DNA of 64,000 nucleotides. Source: Candidatus Neomarinimicrobiota bacterium. Its GTDB lineage: Bacteria; Fidelibacterota; JAANXI01. The translations under genes were made by a program, and so were the position numbers. Below the pieces are notes generated by a model. The model saw nothing but the letters and a program-made list of their open reading frames with translations. It was not told where the DNA came from and ran no database searches. Location: contig JAIPJS010000006.1 of assembly GCA_021734025.1 (NCBI GenBank), positions 148,769 through 212,768 of the forward strand. Direction: 5' to 3'. Shown here in pieces: positions 8,748 through 19,371 of this stretch; position 1 is the first letter of the stretch; the number at the start of each line of letters is the position of its first letter.

Positions 8748-10580
8748 CTACAAACGCCAGGAGGCCTGCAGCCTGAGATGCGTAATTGGATAGGTAATTC
8801 GGGTTCCCTGCTGCACGTTTTCCTGGGTTACATTTAATAGCGTTCCTTCCCATACCAGCACCGGCATCCCAGCCTGACGATAGATAATCTGAAAAACCGG
8901 CCCCTGCGTATAAATCCGTTCCGCTGTCAGCCTCTCTTCATTCTGAATGCGCCAATCAATACGTCGTTGATACTGGTATCCGGCGTACCCGGTTATGACC
9001 CTATTTCCCACTAATGCGACCTGGTAAGATATTTCTCCGATCTGGCGCTCCAGCATTAATTCTTCGATAAAAGCTTCCCAGTCCAGCCTGCCCTGGTCCT
9101 CCAGCTGAAGTTCGAACCGGAACTGACCCTGCCAATTATTCCAAATGGGATGCCGGATCTGCTGTTTGAGAATCATATGGCGAAACGCGAGACTTCTGAC
9201 CTGGTTGAGCAGATCATCGAAATCGTAATCATAGTAGTTGGCGAGCACCTCAGCCGAGGTGTTCCAATACCAGGATTTGGTCTTTTTATCCAACCCTGTA
9301 TACAGCCTAAATACCCTGTTTCGGTAATTTTCAGCACTTCTTCGGCTGAAGAGATAAACATAGTGATTCAGAAGTACCTCCGTCCCGGCCCTGAACCGGT
9401 ACTCCGGGGCGACCAAGTGAAAATATTCCAACCCGTACCGGGTTCGCACTTCGTCCCGATCGTCAAAGTTCGTGGAATCCGGCGTGTTGTACTGCAACCG
9501 GCTGGCCGAAGAAGAAAACTTGAGTGAATCCCTGTAGCCAATCCCCATCCGGGATGAACCTTCGAGTTCTATGAAATTACTATTGTCATCGGGAGGCGTT
9601 TGTCTGCGAAGGCGATCTGCGGCAATCAACGTATCTCGTACCTGGGTTGTATACAGGTTCTGCTGCAGTTCATATCGTGCAAAAAATTCATTTTTCAGCG
9701 GACCAATATCCAAAAACAATCCCAGAGAATTTCGAAGGTCATAGTTCTCCCGATTTTTATGCTGAACTGCACTGGATTCGACAAACGGTGTCTCAATATT
9801 CGTCGCCCGTTTGGCGTATTCGGTATTTAACCTCATCGCCAATGGATCGGCAATCTTGTACCGAAGCTGGTTCGAAACGTATTGCTGTGATTCTTCCCGG
9901 ACTTCAACTGCTCCGGAATTCAGGTAGTAGGAGCGTTTTCTCTGACTGAAATTCATCGAGAGATTGTCTGAGACCCCCGGGGAGAATTGTTTGGAGACGT
10001 TCCAGCGGGTGGCGTAGGTCCGGTTTTGACGGTTATCCAGATTTTCGCCATCAAGTTGCACCTGACCGGTGGTGATATATCCACCCCAATTTTGTTGATT
10101 GAGGCGTAATCGACCGGAAAGTGTCGGGCCGTCATCTATAAACTGTCGACGAATATCCTGTTTGAATCCGCTAAAAAGCGAATACTGCAGATTCCGGCTG
10201 TTTCGTCTGGCCCCAAGAGCCGCATGTCCCGTTCTGGCGTCGTTGAAATAGCCGGATTGTTCATCATTATACCATTGCAGATTTCCCCGAAGTTCCCAGT
10301 TCCAGCTCTTGGGCATCGGCCCGTAAAAGCGCCCGTCAAACTGCTGATCATCCTTCCACTGCCGGTTAGATTCATGGATCTTTGTCATGGTACTGATAAA
10401 CGAATTGGTGAGCTCGTAAGACACCTGGCTGATCTGGCCGTCATACTGAAACTGATTATACCATCGATAAGTCGAATTCTGCTGATGGAAGCCAAACTGG
10501 GTGGAATCTGAGGGCTGGGCAAGCAGCCCCTGTCCCAGACAAACCAGCAGACTACCAACTATCCAACGAGAAAACTTCAA
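8748..10580 (-). CDS. Predicted outer-membrane beta-barrel protein, unknown function
   Basis: A 610-residue protein with a clear signal peptide (MKFSRWIVGSLLVCLGQGLLAQ). The rest is rich in Y, W, R, Q and N in alternating patterns of about 10-12 residues, as in large TonB-like or DUF5723-like barrels. It ends RLQASWRL. No plug domain, TonB box or enzymatic motif is visible. It stands alone, with gaps of about 160 and 120 bp on either side. Unknown function; barrel topology is inferred from composition. Confidence 0.65.
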   Translation of the reverse strand: MKFSRWIVGSLLVCLGQGLLAQPSDSTQFGFHQQNSTYRWYNQFQYDGQISQVSYELTNSFISTMTKIHESNRQWKDDQQFDGRFYGPMPKSWNWELRGNLQWYNDEQSGYFNDARTGHAALGARRNSRNLQYSLFSGFKQDIRRQFIDDGPTLSGRLRLNQQNWGGYITTGQVQLDGENLDNRQNRTYATRWNVSKQFSPGVSDNLSMNFSQRKRSYYLNSGAVEVREESQQYVSNQLRYKIADPLAMRLNTEYAKRATNIETPFVESSAVQHKNRENYDLRNSLGLFLDIGPLKNEFFARYELQQNLYTTQVRDTLIAADRLRRQTPPDDNSNFIELEGSSRMGIGYRDSLKFSSSASRLQYNTPDSTNFDDRDEVRTRYGLEYFHLVAPEYRFRAGTEVLLNHYVYLFSRRSAENYRNRVFRLYTGLDKKTKSWYWNTSAEVLANYYDYDFDDLLNQVRSLAFRHMILKQQIRHPIWNNWQGQFRFELQLEDQGRLDWEAFIEELMLERQIGEISYQVALVGNRVITGYAGYQYQRRIDWRIQNEERLTAERIYTQGPVFQIIYRQAGMPVLVWEGTLLNVTQENVQQGTRITYPITHLRLQASWRL

Positions 10581-10703
10581 GAGACCTCACCGATTCTATA
10601 GATAACCAAATCCAAAAAGGTAGAATTTCAATAACAACGGAGGTGATGTCATTTTTCGAATATGGGAGAAATCACGAAAACCCGGACAATAAGTTACCGT
10701 TTC

Positions 10704-11102
10704 CTATTCCGATTTGTTCTGACTGGTCTTGGGAATCACCCGAAACACCTTTTCACCCTCCTCGGCCATTCGATAGCGCTCCCTGGCTAACTTTTCGATG
10801 TACTCCAGATCATCCCGGAGCCGGTTCCGCTCGGTGACCAATTCGGCGTTTTCCTTTTCCAGTTCCTTGATATGCTGCTCGATGACCGCCTGTTCCTGCT
10901 TCAGCTGCCACAGCTGATACAGGCCATGGTCACTCAGGACAAACACCATGATAAAGATGAGCGCGGTACATAACCCGATGAGCCACCAGAGAAAGGCCTT
11001 GGCGCGCCCGGTACCTTCCCGCCGGGCGCGTTTAGCCTTTTTCTTACGCTTCTTGCGCTTCTTTTTGGTACTCCTGGAAAATATGTTTGAAAAGAATCCC
11101 AC
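10704..11102 (-). CDS. Septum formation initiator, FtsB/DivIC-like
   Basis: A 132-residue bitopic membrane protein of the FtsB/DivIC family, which scaffolds the division FtsQLB complex. A very basic cytoplasmic N-terminus (KKKRKKRKKKAKRARR, about 13-28) precedes a membrane helix at about 37-56. A leucine-heptad coiled coil (about 62-98, QEQAVIEQHIKELEKENAEL) follows, and then the YIEKLARERYRMAEEGE segment characteristic of the family. It begins seven bases after the enolase stop. The eno-ftsB/divIC order is widespread in bacteria, which supports the call. Confidence 0.85.
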   Translation of the reverse strand: MGFFSNIFSRSTKKKRKKRKKKAKRARREGTGRAKAFLWWLIGLCTALIFIMVFVLSDHGLYQLWQLKQEQAVIEQHIKELEKENAELVTERNRLRDDLEYIEKLARERYRMAEEGEKVFRVIPKTSQNKSE

Positions 11103-11108
11103 GAATTA

Positions 11109-12500
<1,392 letters not shown>

Positions 12501-12546
12501 CTATTGGTTGCTTCAGTCCTGCCGTACTGCTAATTTTACCGGCGTT

Positions 12547-13518
12547 ATGGCTATTGAATTTCTCCCGGCAGATGAACTCTCCAATGAAGAATGGGATGAG
12601 TTCGTCTGGTCCGCAAATAACGGGACCATTTTTCACACCCGACAGTTTCTCTCGTATCATCCGAAAGATCGATTTGAGGACCAATCATACGTGGTGATGA
12701 AAAAAGAACAGCCGTATGCACTGCTGCCGGCAGTCAAAGTGGAGTACGATGAAATGACGACGCTATTCAGTCACCGCGGCGCATCATATGGCGGCTTCGT
12801 GTACCAGGAAGATATCAGCATCCGGGATGCTTACAATATGGTGGAAGGGCTCCTCAGGGAAGCCGGAGATTCCGACATTGAGCAAATTGTGATGACGCAT
12901 CCGCCGTATATCTACAACCGACGGATTACGAACTATCTGGATTTTGCGCTCTACAAGCACGGCTTTGATTATCTCAAGCGCGAAATTTCGAGCATGTTGA
13001 CGCTGGAGTCATCCATCGAGGGTAACCTTGGAAAATTCCGTTCTTCCGCGCGGCGAAATTACCGGAAAGCGCTTAAGGAAGGCGTTGTAGTCCGCCGCAC
13101 CGACGACTATGCTGATTTCTATGCTATATTAAAGAAAAACTTAAAAATCCGCCACGATGTACAACCAACGCATACCCTTGAGGAGTTAGAGCACCTCGCA
13201 AACCTGTTCCCGGATCGCATCAATCTGTTCGGCGCGTATCTGGACGATCGAATGATCGCCGGCGTGGTCAACTTTATCTGCAACCGGGACGTTGTGCTGG
13301 CGTTTTATATTAGTCACGATGAAGAATACCAGGAATACCGCGCGGTGAATCTGCTCTTTTATGAAATCATCCGCTGGGCTATTGATCAACACTTCCGGTA
13401 CCTAGACTTCGGGATATTTACGGTCAACGAGGATCCCAATTTCGGACTGGGACGATTCAAGGAAAGTTTCGGCGCCAGCGGCGTGTTCCGGGATACGTTT
13501 GTTAAGACAGTACTATAG
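12547..13518 (+). CDS. FemAB/GNAT-like acyltransferase
   Basis: A 323-residue cytoplasmic protein from the ATG at 12547 (MAIEFLPADEL). An in-frame TTG at 12508 would add 13 residues, but neither start has a strong ribosome site. It shows the tandem GNAT architecture of FemAB-like proteins. The N-terminal half has ILPAV/SHRGASYGGF-type strands. The C-terminal half contains KFRSSARRNYRKA, LFGAYLDDRMIAGVVNF and the final YLDFGIFTVN..FGLGRFKESFG motif common in peptidoglycan or lipid II aminoacyltransferase relatives. Substrate unknown. Confidence 0.75.
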   Translation: MAIEFLPADELSNEEWDEFVWSANNGTIFHTRQFLSYHPKDRFEDQSYVVMKKEQPYALLPAVKVEYDEMTTLFSHRGASYGGFVYQEDISIRDAYNMVEGLLREAGDSDIEQIVMTHPPYIYNRRITNYLDFALYKHGFDYLKREISSMLTLESSIEGNLGKFRSSARRNYRKALKEGVVVRRTDDYADFYAILKKNLKIRHDVQPTHTLEELEHLANLFPDRINLFGAYLDDRMIAGVVNFICNRDVVLAFYISHDEEYQEYRAVNLLFYEIIRWAIDQHFRYLDFGIFTVNEDPNFGLGRFKESFGASGVFRDTFVKTVL

Positions 13519-13581
13519 TGTTATAGTATTCGAGTGTTCAGGGGTTTTACAGTGGGATACCTTTGGGACAAGTTGAATAGC

Positions 13582-13645
13582 GTGTTAATGTGTTAGTGTG
13601 TTACAGTGTTAACGTGTTACAGTGTTAGCGTGTTACAGTGTTAGT
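13582..13645. repeat. 8-bp-period tandem array, GTGTTANN x 8
   Basis: Eight uninterrupted octamers, each GTGTTA followed by two variable bases (GTGTTAAT, GTGTTAGT, GTGTTACA and so on). Looser GTGTT units lie just upstream from 13519. The same 8-base register recurs at 37992, 41356, 44832 and, inverted, 49473. Confidence 0.9.
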
Positions 13646-14013
13646 GTTGACACCGCTAAGTGTATGGCAATCTCAGTTCTGTGTCTATTGAAATCGGTTG
13701 TTGGTAGTTCCCGCTTCAGCGGGTGTTTGTTGGTTGTTCGTAGTTCGTCGTAATCCCAAAAAACCGTTGAAACCTTCCTAATCCTGGCTGAGTGAACAGA
13801 GGACTCCGGACAATTTGACTGTAAGTCTCTACAATTCGGATAAAACAGATTTCTCCTGCGACTCAATCGCCCTGTACAACGAACAACCACGAACCACAAA
13901 CATCTTTTCTCATTTATTTGTTATTTATTCCTACCCTATACCCATTTTATCTGCGGTCATCTGCTCAATCTGCGTTCCCCGACGGTTGGAGACTGTGTGC
14001 TATTTCAAACTCA
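13646..14013. repeat. Non-coding stretch with GTTGGTAGT repeat and CCCGCTTCAGCGGG hairpin
   Basis: No gene is supported here. Positions 13697-13757 carry a GT-rich segment with a CCCGCT-TC-AGCGGG hairpin. A diverged inverted copy lies at 44929-44984 (GTTGGTAGTCCC, GCTTTAG, GGGT in the opposite orientation). Both copies lie next to a GTGTTNNN array, suggesting a composite repeat unit. Downstream sequence to 14013 shows nothing further. Confidence 0.6.
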
Positions 14014-15786
14014 TCAGAACGGCCAAATCATCGGAATAAGCAGCGTGGCAATAAACAGGAACATGATGCTGAGGGGAAAACCAAACTTAAGATAATCGGT
14101 ATACTTGTAACCACCGGGGCCATAGACCATGGTATTGGTCTGGTAGCCCACCGGCGTCATAAATGAGGCGGAAGCCGCGAACGTCACGGCCATCAGAAAC
14201 GGTAATGGGGATACACTTAGCGCATTAGCCGTCGTGATAGCGATTGGCGCCATGATAATGGCTGTGGAATTGTTGGACATTGTTTCCGTCAGCACGTTTG
14301 TTGCTACGTAGAGAGCGCCCAGAACAACCACCGGTCCATACGGACCGCCAAGTTGTGCTACGGAATCACCGATAATCTGGGCGAGTCCGGTATTCTCCAT
14401 GGCTCGTCCCAGCGGAATCACCCCGGCCAGCAGAAAGATAACGCTCCAGTCTACCGCTTTGTAAGCCTCCTGCATTGTAATGGTCCGCGTTAATACCAGC
14501 GCAAGAACCCCCAGGATCGCCGACTTCAGTATCGGCATCACGTTCAATGCTGCAAGCAACACTACAGCCAGGATGATAGTAATCGCGAATATCCATTTAT
14601 GCCCACGCTGGAGTTTAATGTCCACTTCTTCCAGGACGACAAAGTTTTGATCATCCTTCAATGCGTCGATCCGGCGTTTCGATCCGTAAATCAACAGCGT
14701 ATCCGAGGCGCTCATCGGCGTGTTTGAGATCTTATTCCGCAGTGTCTCGCCCTGTTTCCGGATGGCCAGCACAAAGCAACCGTATCGTCGCCGGAAATCG
14801 ATCTCCTTCAGCGTACTTCCGATCAGTCGGCTGTTGGGAGAGACGAGTACCTCGGTCAGGGTGTTATCACCAATGGCGAGCTCTTCATCATTCAACTTGG
14901 TATCTGTCAGTAGGAGCAGTTTTTCCCGCTCCTTCAACCGCATTATCCTGTCGATCGGGCCTCGGACCAACAGAATATCATCGGGCCGTAATTTTGTAAT
15001 ACGGATATCGATAAGGATTTTCCGCTTGCCCCGGACAATGCCGAGAATGTTAAGATCGTATCGGTTACTGATCTGTTTGTCCAGTGGTGTTTTACCAACC
15101 AGTGGCGAATCCTCAGGGACCTGAAGTTCGGTAAGATAACGCGTCATATGGTATTTCTGGGTCAGACTGGAGAGAATACTCCTGACCGGCAGGTTCTTCC
15201 TGGCAAAAAGGAACAGGTAGAGCAAGCCAACGACAACGAATACGATCCCCAGTTTGGTAAACTCAAACATGCCAAGCGCTCCCAGACCGTGATCCGCAGC
15301 GATGCTCGAGACGATTATGTTGGTGGAGGTCCCAATAAGCGTCATCGTCCCGCCAAAGATGGAGGCGTACGAGAGCGGAATCAGAATTTTTGAGGGACTG
15401 AACCGAAATTCGTGAGCAAACTGGAGCGCCATGGGCAAGAATATCGCCACGGCGGCTGTGTTGTTAATAAATCCGGAAATAATGGAGGCGACAAGCAGGA
15501 AGATCACGAAAATGCGCCCCACGTTCCCTTTGGTATAGTGGATAATCCGGTCGCCAAGATAATTGATAGCACCGGTCTTACTCAGCCCAAAACTTAGCAC
15601 AAACATGGCTGCAATGGTGGCCGTTGCGGGATTACTGACTCCCGTTAACGCTTCGTCTACTGAGATCAAATTAGTTAAAAGCAGCGCTCCGAGAATCAGC
15701 CCCGCCACCATATCTATGGGAAATATCTCAGAGGCGAAAAGGATAACCGCCCCAACGATAATGATGATCAAAATCAGAATATCCAT
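14014..15786 (-). CDS. SLC13/DASS-like permease with central TrkA-C (RCK_C) domains
   Basis: A 590-residue polytopic inner-membrane transporter. The N-terminal membrane half (about 1-200) has FINNTAAVAIFLP and GGTMTLIGTSTNIIVS, the SNT/NNT hairpin motifs of the SLC13 (DASS) superfamily. Residues about 205-370 form two soluble TrkA-C domains (LTELQVPEDSPLVGKT and LTEVLVSPNSRLIGSTLKEI). The C-terminal half repeats the hairpin (NVLTETMSNNSTAIIMAPIA) and ends in TM helices. This layout is typical of anion or sulfate/dicarboxylate permeases; the substrate is not predictable. The ATG is preceded by GGGGG. Confidence 0.88.
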   Translation of the reverse strand: MDILILIIIIVGAVILFASEIFPIDMVAGLILGALLLTNLISVDEALTGVSNPATATIAAMFVLSFGLSKTGAINYLGDRIIHYTKGNVGRIFVIFLLVASIISGFINNTAAVAIFLPMALQFAHEFRFSPSKILIPLSYASIFGGTMTLIGTSTNIIVSSIAADHGLGALGMFEFTKLGIVFVVVGLLYLFLFARKNLPVRSILSSLTQKYHMTRYLTELQVPEDSPLVGKTPLDKQISNRYDLNILGIVRGKRKILIDIRITKLRPDDILLVRGPIDRIMRLKEREKLLLLTDTKLNDEELAIGDNTLTEVLVSPNSRLIGSTLKEIDFRRRYGCFVLAIRKQGETLRNKISNTPMSASDTLLIYGSKRRIDALKDDQNFVVLEEVDIKLQRGHKWIFAITIILAVVLLAALNVMPILKSAILGVLALVLTRTITMQEAYKAVDWSVIFLLAGVIPLGRAMENTGLAQIIGDSVAQLGGPYGPVVVLGALYVATNVLTETMSNNSTAIIMAPIAITTANALSVSPLPFLMAVTFAASASFMTPVGYQTNTMVYGPGGYKYTDYLKFGFPLSIMFLFIATLLIPMIWPF

Positions 15787-16353
15787 GGGTTACCCCCAAG
15801 CATATCACTGGAAATTGCAAGTGTGAGTTTTCCGGTCATCAGTTTCTTTCGCGGACCTTCCAAAAACTTCAATTTTCGTTTCGGGCTTCACCGAAGGATA
15901 TCAATCAGATATCTGTAAAAACCCTGGATAGGTATTCTGGTTATGAATAAACAATATATTGCTAAAACTGTGTTGAAAGCAATTATTATACAAATGAGTA
16001 TATTTGCTCTCCTGCAAAATCCAGGATTAACTCCCTGTATATATTGCAATTTAAAAAACTTTACGGCGGAATATTTTTTGCGCTTTTCCTAATACGATTC
16101 TCCGAATTGCCAGTCGGTGATATAATGATCATTCCGCTGTTCCGGCGTTATACGGCCTCCAATGGAGGGTGGTATTCCCGTGGTTTTCTTAAAAACACGA
16201 CAGAATCATCTAGTTTCTCGCGGACATGCAAATGGCATGCACTATTCGGCACAATCATAACGAAACATGGATCGATATCGTGGACACCTATTAAATGAAT
16301 CTCCCTGCGGCAAGCCGCAGGGAATTAGCAAGTTAAATCGAGGGAGGGATGTG
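15787..16353. promoter_or_regulatory. Divergent intergenic region with leader hairpin
   Basis: A 567-bp region between two divergent genes, so promoters for both are expected here. At 16302-16323 there is a perfect 10-bp stem (TCCCTGCGGC, AA loop, and its complement). It lies about 30 bases before the start of the haem-barrel gene and is followed by its GGAGGG ribosome site. The hairpin may be a leader attenuator or a dispersed palindrome. No coding sequence is supported. Confidence 0.5.
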
Positions 16354-17601
16354 ATGAGATCGCAACTGTTGCATTCACTAATATTTTTATTCTTATTGGG
16401 AGGAATAATTACAGTCCAACTGGAGGCACATCCGGGCTTCGCCCGAAAATACCGGATGAGCTGCACCACCTGCCATGATCCGGCACCCCGACTCAAAGAT
16501 TTTGGTGAGGAATTCGCCGGGAACGGTTTTGTTATGGAAGGCAAAGAGCCATCCCGGTTCCACCTGGACACTGGCGATCCGGATCTGCTGCTCCAGGCAC
16601 TGCCGCCTATCGGCTTCCGCCTGGATGCCTACGCCCACTTTGAGCCGGGCGCTGATAATGCACACCGTATTAACGATCTACGAACACCCTACAGCCTGAA
16701 ATTTCTGTCTGGCGGCCGGATCACCGAAAATATTTCCTACTATTTTTACTTTTTCGTCAGCGAACGGGGCGAAGTTGCCGGTGTTGAGGATGCCTACCTC
16801 TACTTTCGGGATTTCCTGGGAACGCCCATCGGACTTTCCATCGGACAGTTTCAGGTCTCCGATCCGCTGTTCAAAAGGGCACTGCGGCTAGAGTACGAGG
16901 ATTACCTAATCTATAGGACCCAGGTCGGACTGGTTCCCACCGCTCTCACATACGACCGTGGACTCATGGCGGGTTACACCGCACCGTGGGGATCAGACTT
17001 TATCTTCGAACTGGTGAACGGAAACGGTATTCCGGAAGCTGACGGATTGCACAACTTCGACAATGATAATTTTAAAAACATGTTCCTGCGATGGTCGCAC
17101 AACTTCGGCATGTTCAGGCTGGGAGCGTTCGGATACTACGGCCAGACCACAATGCGTGGCGTTCTGGCCAGCGAAGGGCCCAATGTTACCAATATGGTCG
17201 GTCCGGATGCCACGCTGGAACTCGGTAAAGTCCAGTTAAACCTCCAGTATCTGATGCGGCTGGACGACAATCCCATGCTGAATACTACTCATTTGGCGGA
17301 ACCGGTAATAACCCAGGGTGGACTTGCCGAAGCTATCTATGCTCCAAATGGAGACCGGAGCAACTGGTACCTGATCGGTCTTTACAACTATAGGACTTCC
17401 GACCTGTTGGATGCGCCGGGCGTCACGAATTTTATAGCCTCCAACGGCCTGTCGCAGGCGAACTACGCGCTGGATTATCATTCGGTAGGAGTCACATGGA
17501 CGTACGTGCTCGGGACGAATATTCGATTGCTTACGGAATACAACTTCGACATCGAAAACGAAGCGAACCGGTTTACTGTAGGATTCTTCAGCGGATTTTA
17601 G
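16354..17601 (+). CDS. Outer-membrane barrel protein with N-terminal c-type haem motif
   Basis: A 415-residue protein from the ATG at 16354, preceded by AGGGAGGG with good spacing; longer in-frame starts lack a ribosome site. The signal peptide (about 1-25, ending VQLEAHPG) is followed by a single haem-binding CTTCH motif (about residues 37-41) in a cytochrome-like MSCTTCHDPAPRLKDFG segment. From about residue 75 it becomes a porin-like barrel rich in aromatic strands (FRLDAYAHFEPG, RLGAFGYYGQ) and ends VGFFSGF. It would be a haem-carrying outer-membrane protein. No multihaem partner is nearby. Confidence 0.75.
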   Translation: MRSQLLHSLIFLFLLGGIITVQLEAHPGFARKYRMSCTTCHDPAPRLKDFGEEFAGNGFVMEGKEPSRFHLDTGDPDLLLQALPPIGFRLDAYAHFEPGADNAHRINDLRTPYSLKFLSGGRITENISYYFYFFVSERGEVAGVEDAYLYFRDFLGTPIGLSIGQFQVSDPLFKRALRLEYEDYLIYRTQVGLVPTALTYDRGLMAGYTAPWGSDFIFELVNGNGIPEADGLHNFDNDNFKNMFLRWSHNFGMFRLGAFGYYGQTTMRGVLASEGPNVTNMVGPDATLELGKVQLNLQYLMRLDDNPMLNTTHLAEPVITQGGLAEAIYAPNGDRSNWYLIGLYNYRTSDLLDAPGVTNFIASNGLSQANYALDYHSVGVTWTYVLGTNIRLLTEYNFDIENEANRFTVGFFSGF

Positions 17602-17621
17602 ACTGGGCAAATATTTGTATT

Positions 17622-17658
17622 ATAAAGATGCCATCTTTTGGAAAGATGGCATCTTTAT
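17622..17658 (+). terminator. Strong hairpin downstream of the haem-barrel gene
   Basis: A perfect 17-bp stem with a three-base TGG loop, the arms containing AAAGATGCCATCTTT and its complement, 20 bases after the stop codon. Each arm is itself almost palindromic (AAAGATG/CATCTTT), so single-arm hairpins can also form. An AT-rich tail follows but no long T run. Confidence 0.75.
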
Positions 17659-17668
17659 TATTAGAAAT

Positions 17669-17817
17669 GAGTCTGCTCTAAAAAGGGGCTGAAGCCCCTC
17701 TCTTTTACTATATACTCTTATTTACCCCGGCATAAATGCCGGGGCTATTCATATTCTTCTTAATTTCCATCAGTAACTTAAATTATCAAACGGCAATGTA
17801 CTTTTTAGAGTACTCTC
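17669..17817. mobile_element. MITE-like element, copy 1
   Basis: A 149-bp non-coding unit. Its ends are imperfect 17-bp inverted repeats (left GAGTCTGCTCTAAAAAG; the right end reads CTTTTTAGAGTACTCTC), 14 of 17 matching. Inside are an AGGGGCT/AGCCCCT hairpin (17684-17699) and a CCCCGGCAT/ATGCCGGGG hairpin (17725-17744). A second copy with the same order of parts is at 45103-45237. No transposase gene is present in the window. Confidence 0.65.
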
Positions 17818-17860
17818 AGAAATCCTTTTAGGCATCTGAAACAGTTTTGTCGAATCCATT

Positions 17861-17890
17861 GTATAGCGTCGTAGCATGCTACGGCGCTAC
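17861..17890. repeat. 28-30 bp near-perfect palindrome centred on CATG
   Basis: Arms AGCGTCGTAGCA and TGCTACGGCGCT, centre GCATGC. Same length and GTAG...CATG...CTAC layout as the palindrome at 25018-25045, though the arm sequences differ. Probably a dispersed palindromic repeat. Confidence 0.6.
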
Positions 17891-17916
17891 TTACATAGAC
17901 TTAGTTATCTGACGCT

Positions 17917-19311
17917 TCACTCCTCCGTCAACAACTTTGCCAGCAAATCCGATGTAAATTCGTATTCCAGCTTTTCGCCGGCCTTCTCGAAGGCTTTCAG
18001 TCCTGCGCGCTCGAAATCGAGATGTATGCCTTTGACGTCTTCATAGACCTGTTTGTAAATTTCTTCGCCCGAGGTCATATCCAGGACAGCAACCGTCAGA
18101 TCCACGTATGCCACATGTTGTCCGTATACAACGGAACCCTTCCTGGATCGGGCATTTACCTCTATTTTGTAATCGGCGACGGAGATGGAATCCGAAAATG
18201 TGAACCCATTCGCTGCCAGACTGTTTTTTATCAACGGTTCCAGATACGGGACTTCAAGTGGTTGACCGAAATTTAGCTCGTTGGATTTGATATAGGCTTT
18301 CAGTCCGGAAACGTTCAACATGATCCTCGTCTCCGGTGCAGCCAGGCCGCCGATCATGCCCTCCACCATGGTCAGAGTCGTATCCGGCGGTCGCAGCCTT
18401 TCAATATCAACGGCTGCCCGCACTAATTGCGTTTTATCAGGCGCTGTAATTTTCGTCAGCCTAACCGCGGCCGTCCCTTTTTGGTTGGTTAATCCCCTGG
18501 ACAGCATTTCCCCGTTACCTCTGAGGAAGGTAAACGTTACCGGCAAATCCATAACAGGAACCTCAGTATTGTCATCCCGGGTATAGATTGCGCTGACCAG
18601 TAATTGTGTTCCCGGATTTTTCCCGATTTTTATATTGATGTTATCTTTGACGGGTACGAGCGAAATCCGGCTCAGCGTCTCCTGCAGCTCTCCATATATC
18701 CTGTTCTTCAGGAAAACATTTTCTCCATTGATGCTGGTCTCCAGCGGTTCCGCAACATATTTCTGAATAGGCACAAACGCTTGCAGGTAGTAGCGAATTG
18801 CTCCGGTAAAATTGTTCTCCGCCTGCAGGCTTCCCCCATGACTCAATAGATCTTTGGAAAGAGCCATGGCATTTTCCATCCGCTCCATTTTTCGCATCTC
18901 CCACAACCCTCTCGACAGGCGGTAGTAAACCCAATACTCCTTCCGGGTTTCATAGGTATCCACCACCTCGTAGCCCTCCAATTCGCTCTTGGTGGTAGCC
19001 CGAATCTCCTGTCTGATCGATTCCCGGCTCTTCCCGGATTGCTCCACGGCGATGTCTATCACTTCGCTGGAGATATTCACCATGATTTCCGAAGAGAGGT
19101 CGCTCAGGGCGGCATTCTTGGCGCGCTGGATGTAATCCCTGGAGTCGCCATCCTTTTGTACAACGCCTATACCGATATAGTATTGAGGATCAACCGGGCG
19201 TTTTTCCACCCAATCCGGTGCGGCCGAATAACCGAGTGATACAAACAGCATAATGCCCACCACGGATGAAATGAGTTGTGTTACTTGGGATTGTGCAGAT
19301 ACACGAAACAT
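17917..19311 (-). CDS. Secreted LPP20-family-like protein
   Basis: A 464-residue exported protein with a signal peptide in the first 30-35 residues (VVGIMLFVSLGYSAAPDW). Residues about 35-160 match the LPP20/FlgP-type pattern: PDWVEKRPVDPQYYIGIGVV, then an AKNAALSDLSSEIMVNI helix, and a YETRKEYWVYYRLSRG strand. The central part (about 225-330) looks like an Ig-like beta domain (VPVMDLPVTFTFL, KGTAAVRLTKI). The C-terminal part (about 340-460) resembles a TolB-N/CsgG-like fold. No lipobox is seen. It is the last gene of the 21033-17917 envelope cluster. Confidence 0.65.
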   Translation of the reverse strand: MFRVSAQSQVTQLISSVVGIMLFVSLGYSAAPDWVEKRPVDPQYYIGIGVVQKDGDSRDYIQRAKNAALSDLSSEIMVNISSEVIDIAVEQSGKSRESIRQEIRATTKSELEGYEVVDTYETRKEYWVYYRLSRGLWEMRKMERMENAMALSKDLLSHGGSLQAENNFTGAIRYYLQAFVPIQKYVAEPLETSINGENVFLKNRIYGELQETLSRISLVPVKDNINIKIGKNPGTQLLVSAIYTRDDNTEVPVMDLPVTFTFLRGNGEMLSRGLTNQKGTAAVRLTKITAPDKTQLVRAAVDIERLRPPDTTLTMVEGMIGGLAAPETRIMLNVSGLKAYIKSNELNFGQPLEVPYLEPLIKNSLAANGFTFSDSISVADYKIEVNARSRKGSVVYGQHVAYVDLTVAVLDMTSGEEIYKQVYEDVKGIHLDFERAGLKAFEKAGEKLEYEFTSDLLAKLLTEE

Positions 19312-19371
19312 ATCAGGAGCCTCTCCTGGGGTTACATTACGAATATGGGCGCGTTTGTCAAATATACAGTC

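Noticed and set aside
13582..13645. CRISPR array
   Set aside because: Unit of 8 bp with no spacers of 25-40 bp and no cas genes.
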